Shown here: in pieces, positions 32,135 to 40,622 of the stretch
How the letters are laid out: every line of letters starts with the position of its first letter
Position numbering within the stretch: position 1 is the stretch's first letter
Assembly (NCBI RefSeq): GCF_000016425.1
Contig: NC_009380.1
Coordinates: 3,538,144 to 3,602,143 of the forward strand
Length of the DNA: 64,000 nt
Direction of reading: 5' to 3'
Source: Salinispora tropica CNB-440
GTDB taxonomy: Bacteria > Actinomycetota > Actinomycetes > Mycobacteriales > Micromonosporaceae
Program-made: the position numbers and the translations under genes
Notes under the pieces: model-generated
Told to the model about the DNA's origin: nothing
The model's input: the letters and a program-made list of their open reading frames with translations, nothing else
Database searches by the model: none

Positions 32135-35100
32135 GTGATCGGCTTAAAAAGCTCACTGGCGCATAAATCGCCTCGACGCCTTAGCACGTCACCTAGAGGC
32201 TTGCTTTTCGGAATAATAATCTTTTCCCTGCTGGTCAGCTTACTGCCAGGCAATCCGGCACGGGCTGACGAAACGTCTCCCCCTAATGTCGATCGGTCGC
32301 CGGTAGTGCAGGCGTGGGTGGCCGGTGGTTCTCAGGTCCGCACTGCGGCCGAGCGGGCCTTGATCGGTTCGGATGAGGACATCCAGGCGTTCCTCGATGA
32401 GGGTTGGGAACAGGCACAGCGGCTGGACGAGCGTGATGCGCTGGTGTCGGTGATCGCCGAGGCCGGGCCCGCACTGCGAACGGCGGCGCAGCAGGCCCTA
32501 GCCGCTGCCGACGATGGTGATACGGATGCGCTGTCCGACTTCCTGAGTGCCGGCTGGCGGCAGCCGTCAGACACCGACGCCCGGTTGCGTGTCAACCAGA
32601 TGATGGCAACTGGTGGGGATCAGGTGAAGGCCGCCGCGCAGGAAGCGTTGGACTCGCCGGATCCACTGGTATGGCGTGAATTTCTAGATACAGGTTGGCA
32701 GTCGCGGTGGCTGATCGACCAACGGATTCGGGTCAACCAAGCGATGGCCGCTGGCGGGCCACAGGTGAAAGCAGCAGCTCAGAAGGCGCTGGATGCCGGC
32801 ACACCCGAGGCGTTCGAGATGTTCCTGGGCTATGGATGGTCGGTAGCGGCAGCCCAGGATCAGGAGACCGAAACGCTGACGTCCCTGCAGACGCAGGCAC
32901 AGGCACAGGGTGATTTGGCTGAGCAGGAGACTCAGCGGGCTGAGGAAGAGGCAGCGCGGGCAAAGGAGGCCGCGGAGGCGGCTCGGCGTTCGGCACAGGA
33001 GGCCGCCGCGGCGACCGAAGCAGCGCGACAGGACACGGCTGAGGCAGCGGCGCAGGCGAAGCGGGCCGCGGTGGCCGCGCAGAAGGCGGCCTCCGCGGCG
33101 AAGGTAGCGGTGCAGGCTGCGGCGTCGGCGAACCGGGCGGCGCGGGCAGCCGCAGCCGCGGCGCAGCGTGCGGCATCGGCGGCCGCGCAGGCGGATCGGG
33201 CGGCGACGAAGGCGTACAACGCCGCGGCGCGGGCGGCGACGGATGAGTCGAAGGCCGACGAAGCCCGGGCAACCGCGCAGGAGGCGAGGGACCAAGCCAA
33301 GCTGGCGCGGGGGATTGCCGAAATCGCCGACGTGGCGGGTAAGGCTATCCAGGCGAGTTCGGATGCGATGGACGCCCTTGACGGGGCGGTGGAGCAGGCG
33401 CTGCTGGCAGCCGCCGCCAGCGACGAGGCAGTCCAGCATGCCAATGCCGCCGGCGCGAACGCCTCGGCCGCGGTGGCGGCGGCCAACCAGGCGCGGGCGG
33501 ACGCGGACCGGGCGCAGCGCGCGGCGAATGCGGCCCAGAAGTACCTGAACGTGGCGGCGCAGTCGGCCTTCGCTGCGCGGGACGCGGCGATTCGGGCGGC
33601 GCAGCATGCGGAAGATGCGGCGGACGCCGCGATCGACGCGGCGAACCATGCCGGTGACGCGGCGACTGCGGCCGAACGCGCTAGCGAGGCCGCCAACGCG
33701 GCGACTGCGGCAGCACAGGCAGCGGTGGAAACCGCCAGCCAAGCAATTGAGGTGTATAACGCGGCGCGGGAGGCAGACTCTGAGCGGCTTGCCGTCTTTC
33801 AAGACGAGCATGTCGAGGCGGCCCACCAGGCCTCCGCGCTGTATGACGAGGCGCAGGCGGCGGCCACGTGGGACGCGCTGCAGGCTGAGCAACGGGACGC
33901 GGAGACCGATCAGCTGATCGCCGAAGCGCTGGACCCGGCAACCGAAACCGCTGCCGCGGTAGCCGCTGCCCGCAGGGTGGCGCTGAACCTCATGCATGCC
34001 TCCGGTACCTGGACGCGGCAAGCCGCGCAGGCAGCGCTCGGTGGCAGTGATGCCCAGGCTATGGAGTTCGTTCGGACTGGTATCGCAGCGGCAGCCGGGC
34101 AAGACGACCGGCTCGTGGTTGGCGAACTGGCGATCAGCGAAAACGTCTCACTACGGGACGCGGCCCTCGCCGCATTGGAGGGTAGCGACGCCGAGGTTTC
34201 TCAGTTCCTTGCTACTCAGGACTACCCCGGGCGCTACGTCCAAGACCGGCTCAAGGTCAACCAGATCATGGCTGCCGCGAAGGACTCCGGCGATACCCAC
34301 CTAGCGGAGAAGGCACAGGAGGCCCTCAGTAACGGCGATGGGCAGGTACTGCGCACGTTTATCGCGTCCGGACAGTACTCGGCAGCCGCCATCGGCCAGC
34401 GGATCCAGGTCAACCAGATCATGGCCAGTCCGGAAAGCGGCCCGGAGGTCAGGGCCGCCGCACAGATTGCCCTCACTGGACCGCCGCCCGGGCTACGCAA
34501 GTTCCTCACCGAGGGGCGCTACGCCGCCGCCGAACGGGACCAAAGCGCCGCCGCGCACCTGGCGGTGGTTGCCAGCCTCGTGGAACGGATCAACGAGGTC
34601 GCTCAGACCGCGACACAGGATGCAATGAACGCGCAGGCGGTCGCGGCCGAAGCCCGCGACGACGCAGCATCCGCGGCGGACTACGCGAACCAGGCCGCCC
34701 AGTCAGCGCAAGCCGCGGCCAGCTATGCCGTGCAGGCGGCGCAGTACGCCGAACAGGCCAGTAAGTCCGTGGTCAAGGCCGAAGCCGCGGTCCAGACCGC
34801 CAAGACAGCGGCAACCCAGGCAGTCGGCTCGGCCCGCAGCGCGATCCGCTCTGCTTCCTGGGCGGTTCTATCCCACGAAAGGGCCGTCCAATCTGCCAGG
34901 GAGGCGCAAGCCTCCGCGCAAGCTGCATACGACTCCGCCATCGCCGCCGAAAAGAGCGCTAAAGAAGCCGCCAAGGCGGCAGAGGAGGCTCGTAAAGAAG
35001 CCCACGAGGCCGTGGGTCTCGAGGTCTCAATATGCACTTTTAAGTACAACAACGCCGGCGATGACTGGGACACGTTCTTTTCCGACGAATCGAATGACGC

Positions 35101-36262
35101 CGCCGAGACCTGCGTGCGAAACATCATCGTCGATCCGTCCGAACTAACTACTCGGGCGTACATCAACGCCGGGTATTGCGATGTCTATGCCACGGGTAGT
35201 GATCCCTACAAAAACTGCATTGCATCGGTACTGTCTCCCACCTTTCTGCGTGACCAGACGCTGACCATCCTCACCGCACTTATCGAAGGCGTTGCTGCGC
35301 TCCTAATCCCGATTGCCGCAACTCTGGCGATCGGCTGTATAGCGACGCTCGTTTGCGCTGCGGTAGCTGAAACTCTATTGGCCATAGGTGAGGCCGGATT
35401 CAACGTTCAGCAATACATAAACGGTGACCAAGACCTAGCAGAAACCCTGCTAAAACTGAGCACCCTGGCGCTAGAATCTCTAGCCTTCGCCGGAGCCACA
35501 AAACTTGTCGAAAGGGGTTTTCAATCGATAAAAGGGCTATACACCATCAGCCGCTCTGCCAAACAGGCTGAGGCGAGCCTGGCGGCGGCCAATATTTCGC
35601 GAGGTCGGCTCTGGCTCACGTCGTGCCTGACCAGGAGCAGCTCCTCCGCCACCACGCCCATTCTATTTTCGGGCGGCAGTAGCAATCCCATTTCCGACAT
35701 CACAGTTGGCAACCGCGCCCTAGCAACCAATCCCGCCACCACCGCGCAGCCCATGACGAACGTCACTGCCTTCCGCACCCACCCTGGTCGGCGAGTGATG
35801 CACAACTTGACGGTCGGTGAGACCCGAACATATTATGCTCTGAGTGCTGCGCCCGCCCTAGCGCGCAGCACCAGCTGCTTTGGACTGGACGGCCTCGTCT
35901 ACATAGGCAGCGATACGTGGCGAACGCCTGCCGGGCTGCACTATGCACCAGGAACGGTGCAGCAACACAGGTTCCTACACGTACTAACACACATGCATCC
36001 CAGCACTAACCCCAAAAAGAAGAATCACACCGTCTTCAGTATTTCGGCAGAGGAAGTATTTCCTTTGATTGACGAGGCATGGCTTTCGCGCGATGGATCC
36101 ATGCTCATAGAAACGCATGGCGAGTACACCCAGTGGGGAATCCCCATGGGCCGTCAAATCGGAACTGCGGGCGAAACTCATCTCTGCCTCGTGGTTAAAT
36201 ACGGCGACGAAGTAGTCACCGCATTCCCGATAATGGATCCAAAAAAGTGCAAAAAAAGTTAG
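32135..36262 (+). CDS. Secreted ALF-repeat polymorphic-toxin-like protein, 1375 aa
   Basis: Residues 1-45 form a Sec signal peptide ending ARA-DE. Residues about 57-235 hold four ALF-type repeats (AAAQEALDSPD-like helix plus FLDTGW). An Ala-rich coiled coil runs about 245-600, a second ALF block about 618-800, and a second coiled coil about 820-960. A linker with several Cys follows, then hydrophobic helices (about 1040-1085). Residues 1164-1248 look like a shrunken pretoxin-HINT domain: SCLT, then SNPISDITVGNRALATNP, then TYYALSAAPAL. The last 127 residues, with HVLTHMHP (1282-1289), LIDEAW and MGRQIGTAGETHLCLVV...VVTAFP, look like a toxin tip, possibly a BECR-type RNase; that fold call is uncertain. 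The C-terminal third has lower GC. Confidence 0.85.
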   Translation: MIGLKSSLAHKSPRRLSTSPRGLLFGIIIFSLLVSLLPGNPARADETSPPNVDRSPVVQAWVAGGSQVRTAAERALIGSDEDIQAFLDEGWEQAQRLDERDALVSVIAEAGPALRTAAQQALAAADDGDTDALSDFLSAGWRQPSDTDARLRVNQMMATGGDQVKAAAQEALDSPDPLVWREFLDTGWQSRWLIDQRIRVNQAMAAGGPQVKAAAQKALDAGTPEAFEMFLGYGWSVAAAQDQETETLTSLQTQAQAQGDLAEQETQRAEEEAARAKEAAEAARRSAQEAAAATEAARQDTAEAAAQAKRAAVAAQKAASAAKVAVQAAASANRAARAAAAAAQRAASAAAQADRAATKAYNAAARAATDESKADEARATAQEARDQAKLARGIAEIADVAGKAIQASSDAMDALDGAVEQALLAAAASDEAVQHANAAGANASAAVAAANQARADADRAQRAANAAQKYLNVAAQSAFAARDAAIRAAQHAEDAADAAIDAANHAGDAATAAERASEAANAATAAAQAAVETASQAIEVYNAAREADSERLAVFQDEHVEAAHQASALYDEAQAAATWDALQAEQRDAETDQLIAEALDPATETAAAVAAARRVALNLMHASGTWTRQAAQAALGGSDAQAMEFVRTGIAAAAGQDDRLVVGELAISENVSLRDAALAALEGSDAEVSQFLATQDYPGRYVQDRLKVNQIMAAAKDSGDTHLAEKAQEALSNGDGQVLRTFIASGQYSAAAIGQRIQVNQIMASPESGPEVRAAAQIALTGPPPGLRKFLTEGRYAAAERDQSAAAHLAVVASLVERINEVAQTATQDAMNAQAVAAEARDDAASAADYANQAAQSAQAAASYAVQAAQYAEQASKSVVKAEAAVQTAKTAATQAVGSARSAIRSASWAVLSHERAVQSAREAQASAQAAYDSAIAAEKSAKEAAKAAEEARKEAHEAVGLEVSICTFKYNNAGDDWDTFFSDESNDAAETCVRNIIVDPSELTTRAYINAGYCDVYATGSDPYKNCIASVLSPTFLRDQTLTILTALIEGVAALLIPIAATLAIGCIATLVCAAVAETLLAIGEAGFNVQQYINGDQDLAETLLKLSTLALESLAFAGATKLVERGFQSIKGLYTISRSAKQAEASLAAANISRGRLWLTSCLTRSSSSATTPILFSGGSSNPISDITVGNRALATNPATTAQPMTNVTAFRTHPGRRVMHNLTVGETRTYYALSAAPALARSTSCFGLDGLVYIGSDTWRTPAGLHYAPGTVQQHRFLHVLTHMHPSTNPKKKNHTVFSISAEEVFPLIDEAWLSRDGSMLIETHGEYTQWGIPMGRQIGTAGETHLCLVVKYGDEVVTAFPIMDPKKCKKS

Positions 36263-36272
36263 GATCGCCTGG

Positions 36273-36512
36273 ATGGAAAACTCTGAAGGGATCGAATGCC
36301 CGGCATGCGGACAGGACTGGCAAACCTGGTACCGGGTTCGCGAGGACGGTCGCATGTTTCTGCTTTGTCCGGAGTGCGATTCGATCTGGCTTCCCGGCGA
36401 CGACCACCACGCTCTACCGACACGTTTTCTTGACAATTTGTTCGGTCCACAGCCAAAGTTCTTCAACGCATGGGCCCTAATTGAAGAGTGCGACCCACCT
36501 CTGCCTGACTAG
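36273..36512 (+). CDS. Small zinc-ribbon protein, candidate immunity protein
   Basis: 79 residues starting 10 nt after the toxin-like gene's stop, with AGGA near 36262 as ribosome site. Two CxxC knuckles are visible, CPACGQDW (9-16) and CPECDSIW (32-39), followed by an acidic, aromatic C-terminal half. Immunity genes sit directly downstream of polymorphic toxin genes, and this is the only gene there. I do not recognise a named immunity family. The low-GC composition matches the toxin C-terminus, suggesting the two travelled together. Confidence 0.7.
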   Translation: MENSEGIECPACGQDWQTWYRVREDGRMFLLCPECDSIWLPGDDHHALPTRFLDNLFGPQPKFFNAWALIEECDPPLPD

Positions 36513-36894
36513 TCGCATCGCCGGCAGGGATCCGGCAAAGTCGTGACGTTTTCTGGCTTGTAAGGCTTGAAGTAGAAGTACCGTTGTTGGTGGCAGCGAG
36601 ACGGGCATGACCTGTTCGGAAGATCATCAAGGTTCCTACGCCACGCTGATCGTTCGAACGAGTCATGCCCGCACCGCCATCGTCACTGATCTCATCGGCG
36701 TCCTGCGAACCGGCTCTGACCGTTGCCGAGACCGCTGGTGGGCTGCCCCAAGCGCTCGCACTGGCTAGGTCGCCGACGCGCCGCCAGCAACAGCACTCGT
36801 CTTGGGCATGACCGCCGGCAACGCCCGTCGAAGGCGATGATCCGTCGACTGCTGCAGGCCATGGACGTGCACCTACTGACCGCAGCGATCCGGG
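36513..36894. other. Spacer between the zinc-ribbon gene and the IS110 remnant
   Basis: No supported gene. Overlapping short frames on both strands are mutually inconsistent, and part of this stretch may be unrecognisably decayed transposase sequence. Confidence 0.4.
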
Positions 36895-37190
36895 CAGCTG
36901 TTGCGTCAGTGCCGGCGAAAACCACGACCTGCTCGCTTCCGAGTCTGCGTTCGCATGCGGGCCGCCCCGATCCCGGCCAACTCCGGCAAGACCACACAGC
37001 ACCGGCGAAACTGCGGCAGACAGGCAGGCCAACGCCGCGCTCTACCTCATCGTAATCATCCGGCGGCGATGGGGCCCACGCACCCGTGACTACATGCAGC
37101 AACGCACCAAGGAAGGCATGTCCAAGAACGAGATCATCCGCTGCCTCAAGCGCTAAATCTCCCACGAACTCTACCAGCTCATCGGCGCAA
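36895..37190 (+). pseudogene. IS110-family transposase remnant (C-terminal part)
   Basis: The C-terminal Transposase_20 region of an IS110 element is recognisable across three frames. They read AGENHDLLASESAFA near 36915, then AAPIPANSGKTTQHRR near 36960, then from 37019 DRQANAALYLIVIIRRRWG and TKEGMSKNEIIRCLKR followed by an in-frame TAA at 37154 where the family has Tyr, and HELYQLI beyond. The frameshifts and the stop make it non-functional. I could not define element ends or target duplications. Confidence 0.8.
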
Positions 37191-37501
37191 TCGACTCGAA
37201 CTGGCCACTTGACACATCTATACGAGCATCTTTTGCCGGGGCCCCTGGCATCGCTGGCGAGACCGCCGGCCCACTCACTGACTGTCCACAGGCAACGACG
37301 AAGCAGGTCCGAGTTCGTCTATTGACGATGCACTGCAGCTCAGCAAACCGAAACGGGCTGCGCAGGGCGATCAACAGATCCGTAAGGGTGAGCAGCCTCA
37401 AGGCTCTAATCGGCGTGGCCGCTGGCAATGAGTGACCAAACGGCCTGAGGCGCCGGACGAGGCTATCGATCCGGCGCCTCAGAAAAAGTGGGATCTGGCG
37501 G
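37191..37501. other. Spacer with a strong stem-loop
   Basis: No gene found. It contains the 13-bp stem-loop listed next; the remainder has no recognisable features. Confidence 0.5.
37445..37482. terminator. Perfect 13-bp stem-loop
   Basis: CTGAGGCGCCGGA and TCCGGCGCCTCAG form a perfect 13-bp stem around a 12-nt loop, with AAAAA on its right. It lies 20 nt past the stop of the minus-strand secreted-protein gene at 37502 and would terminate that transcript. Confidence 0.75.
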
Positions 37502-38029
37502 TCAGGGCTTGACGGTCAGCTGCAGCAAAGTGGTGGGTTCATTGCCAGGCCCACTACCTTGGCCGAACTGGGTACTACCGTCGGGGATGAGGTCCTTCGT
37601 GGTTTCTTCTCCACTTTCTGTAATCACCGTTGCGGTACCATTGTGGCCGGTCCCGGCCCGTTGGCCGTCGCCGAAAATCTCGAAGACCGCAGGTATCCGG
37701 AGATCCAGCCGACCGACCGGCCCGAGGGCTTTGAAGCAAACTCTCGCCTGGCTAAGTTCCGAGGTCCACACCTCGATCACACCGATGTCGTTCACTGGAG
37801 GTGTGTTGCAGTCGGCGAACACGATGTGACCGTCGCCGGAGATAAGTTCCACGTTGTGCTCAGCCAGAATGGCAGCTGCTCCCGGGTAGCTGAAGTCCTC
37901 CACGATTGAGCCGCCGTTGCTCTCGGTTGGCATATCCTCGGTTGCGGCGATAGCGACGCCCACCGACGCCACGCCCGCCAGAGCTACACCGATCGTTCCA
38001 GCCACAAACATTTTCGATACGACGCGCAT
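37502..38029 (-). CDS. Small secreted protein of unknown function, 175 aa
   Basis: A signal peptide is evident (hydrophobic stretch about residues 8-30, then an Ala-x-Ala-like site before TEDMPTES). The mature part has SGDGHIVFADC and a second Cys in ARVCFKALG, suggesting one disulfide, and a LQLTVKP end; I recall this layout from conserved actinobacterial secreted proteins, function unknown. The ATG at 38029 has AAAGGA upstream. It lies 124 nt downstream of the triad-less protease gene on the same strand, so the two may be co-expressed. Confidence 0.75.
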   Translation of the reverse strand: MRVVSKMFVAGTIGVALAGVASVGVAIAATEDMPTESNGGSIVEDFSYPGAAAILAEHNVELISGDGHIVFADCNTPPVNDIGVIEVWTSELSQARVCFKALGPVGRLDLRIPAVFEIFGDGQRAGTGHNGTATVITESGEETTKDLIPDGSTQFGQGSGPGNEPTTLLQLTVKP

Positions 38030-38153
38030 GCCGTACCACGTCCTTTCATCAACTGCCGCCATACGGCAGGCAGGGGTATTTGAACTAGTCAGCTGGTGAA
38101 TCTCGGCATCCCGCGAATTGCGGCCTGCACCAGCAATGGGCGGTGACGCAGAG

Positions 38154-40358
38154 CTACCAGCGGCGGGTGTTGTCGGGCCAGGAGTTGTGGGGTTGGGCGG
38201 AGAGGATGGGGTCCCAGTCGCTGCTGGTGGTGCCGGTCGGGGTGTACGGGGTGATGTCGGTGCCGCTGCCGTTGAAGGGGGAGGTGTCGAGGTAGCCGGT
38301 CACCACGCCGTTGGCGTCGCGTCGGTAGTAGAGGCCGCCGCCGGGTGAGAACAGCGAGGTGGCGTCGGCCCAGCCGTTGGTGGCGAGGTCTGCCCGGCTC
38401 CAGTCGTTGGCGCCGACCGCGGTGTAGGCGATGAGTGTGCCGTCGGTGTAGGTCGCCAGCAGGCGTCCCTCACCGGTGGCAGCGAGGGTGGGTACGTCGA
38501 AGCCACTGCTGACGATCACCGTACGGTCGATCAGGTCGGTGGCCGGGTCCGCGGGTTTGGCCTTGGTCACCGTGTACCGCAGCCACGTGCCGCCGGCCCG
38601 GCCGAACAGGGAGCCGTACCCGTCGTAGACCAGCAGGTCATGACTCCAGCCGCCACCGAGACGCTCGGCGGTGCGGGTGAAGGTCAGCGGCTGGGTGCCG
38701 GTGATGTCGACCCGGTACAGACTGCCGGTGTCGGTGGTGACCAGCAGGGTGTCCGAGTTCAGGGTTGCCAGCGCCTTCGGCGTGAACCCGAGGGTCTGCG
38801 CCGACACGGTGCTGGCCACCTTCGCCCCGGTGACCGGATCCAGCGCGGTGTAGGACAGGCGACCGTCGGAGTTGACCCCGTACACCGACACCAGACCGGT
38901 CCACGGCCGCGCCGACAACAGCACCTGGTCCCAGCCGCTGCTGCTCACCGGATCGTTCGGGAAAGACTCGATGTCACTGCCGCTACCATCGAAGGGATTC
39001 GCGTCGCGGTAGCGGTCCAACCGGCCGGTCGAGCTCCGCGCGTAGTAGTGGCCGCCACCGGGCGAGAGCAGATGCGTCGGACCCGACCAACCAGTGCTCG
39101 CCAGATCGTCTCTCGACCACGCCTCGGCACCGTTACCGTGGATGGTGTACGACAACAGACGGCCGTCGGCGTTGCCCAGGATCCGCCCGGCGCCCGGCGA
39201 CGTGACAGACGTCAGGCTGAACCCGGTGCCCATCGAGGTGGCCCGGCCGATGTGCTCCACGCTACTCGGCTTCTCGGTGGTCAACGTCCGACGGCGAAGC
39301 TCATCCGTGCCCTCGAGGATGCCGTACAGCGACCCGTACCCGTCATAGGCCAGCCGGTCATAGGGAGACCACCCGTTCATGACCCAGCTGGTGGTGAAGG
39401 TCAACGGATCTGTACCGGTGACGTCCACCCGGTACATCTTGCCGTCCGTGTCGGTGATCAGGATGGTGTCCTCGTTCAGGGTGGCCATCGCCTTCGGGCT
39501 GAACCCGAGGCTGGCCGCCGACTGACGATCCGCCCGCAGATCACCGGTAGCCGAGTCGATCACACTGTAGGTCAGCCGACCGTCGGACAACACACCGAAA
39601 ATCTGCACGTCAGCGGTCTGCTCACCGACCCACGCCGCGAGGTCGTCAACCCGGGTGGCGGTCGCCCCGTCCCGGGTCTCCGTCTCCCCCAGACAGCCCT
39701 TCTGCCACGAGGTGTTACTGACAGCCACCAGCGCGGGCGCACCCTCGACATCCCGGAACACCGGCCCCCCGGCGTCACCCTTGCAGATGGTCGCCCCCGC
39801 CGACGCCCCCACCACACCGACGGTGGCCGTGGCGACATCCTGGACGGTGAAAGCGGCGGCGTGCAGACGGTCCGGCACCCACTCCGTAGCGGTGCGGCCG
39901 TAACCCGCGACCGTCAACGTCTCGCTGGCCGCCGGAGCCGTGTCAGCAAAACCCACCGGAGTGATATCGGTGACCGGCGCGGACAGACGCGCCAACGCCA
40001 GATTCCGCTCCGAATGCGGAACCACCGCCACCACCGCACGCTCCTGACCCGCCGTCCCCGTCAGATCAGTACGGCCAATCAAAGCACGAGTGGGTTTCCC
40101 CGGCACCCCCCGAACCACCGGCCCGGTGCCATCACTGAAACAGTTCTTCGCCGTCAGCACCCAATCCTGATCAACCAGGGCACCCGTACACGCCTGCTCA
40201 TCACCGAACATGACCTTCGCAGTGAACCCGTACCCCCCATCCGGAACCGAATCAGAACCAGCAACAGCCCGAGCCACACCGCCGCCACCCAACAGACCAG
40301 CCGCGAGCACCGCCCCCGTCAGGGCCGCACCCCAACGACGAAAACCATGCACTAACAA
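38154..40358 (-). CDS. Secreted trypsin-fold pseudoprotease with tachylectin-like beta-propellers
   Basis: 734 residues. A signal peptide (about 1-34) precedes a chymotrypsin-fold domain (about 43-250) that keeps the fold motifs ACTGALV, VLTAKNC, AGYGRT and GDAGGPVF. All three catalytic residues are replaced: Asn 72 for His, Asn 119 for Asp (ERNLALARL) and Ala 196 for Ser. Two tandem copies of a tachylectin-like propeller unit follow (about 255-490 and 490-725), each with repeats such as YDGYGSLYG and LLSPGGGHYY. It is probably a secreted binding protein rather than a protease. The TTG start sits 4 nt after GAGGGGA, like its two paralogues. Confidence 0.88.
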   Translation of the reverse strand: MLVHGFRRWGAALTGAVLAAGLLGGGGVARAVAGSDSVPDGGYGFTAKVMFGDEQACTGALVDQDWVLTAKNCFSDGTGPVVRGVPGKPTRALIGRTDLTGTAGQERAVVAVVPHSERNLALARLSAPVTDITPVGFADTAPAASETLTVAGYGRTATEWVPDRLHAAAFTVQDVATATVGVVGASAGATICKGDAGGPVFRDVEGAPALVAVSNTSWQKGCLGETETRDGATATRVDDLAAWVGEQTADVQIFGVLSDGRLTYSVIDSATGDLRADRQSAASLGFSPKAMATLNEDTILITDTDGKMYRVDVTGTDPLTFTTSWVMNGWSPYDRLAYDGYGSLYGILEGTDELRRRTLTTEKPSSVEHIGRATSMGTGFSLTSVTSPGAGRILGNADGRLLSYTIHGNGAEAWSRDDLASTGWSGPTHLLSPGGGHYYARSSTGRLDRYRDANPFDGSGSDIESFPNDPVSSSGWDQVLLSARPWTGLVSVYGVNSDGRLSYTALDPVTGAKVASTVSAQTLGFTPKALATLNSDTLLVTTDTGSLYRVDITGTQPLTFTRTAERLGGGWSHDLLVYDGYGSLFGRAGGTWLRYTVTKAKPADPATDLIDRTVIVSSGFDVPTLAATGEGRLLATYTDGTLIAYTAVGANDWSRADLATNGWADATSLFSPGGGLYYRRDANGVVTGYLDTSPFNGSGTDITPYTPTGTTSSDWDPILSAQPHNSWPDNTRRW

Positions 40359-40622
40359 GAAATCCCCTCACGTAAGAGCCGTGGCGCTATCCGGCGAGAA
40401 AGTCCGCCGGCAAAGCCCCTGTCCCGGCACCTAGGCGGCAGTCGCCCAGTCCAACATCATCTACGGCGCCATCATGCCACACCCGGCACACCCTGCACTA
40501 AGGACCAATTGGGAGTTGCTTCGCACCGCCCGCCACTATCCTATTAGCACCCTCTACCCCATGACGGCGGGTGATACAGGTGCCAGGACTTCCAGCTGCG
40601 GGACTGCTGACCACGTCCCTAA

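Noticed and set aside
36463..37165. Minus-strand frames of 157-189 codons over the IS110 remnant
   Set aside because: The plus strand reads as recognisable transposase in pieces; the minus frames are unrelated low-complexity shadows.
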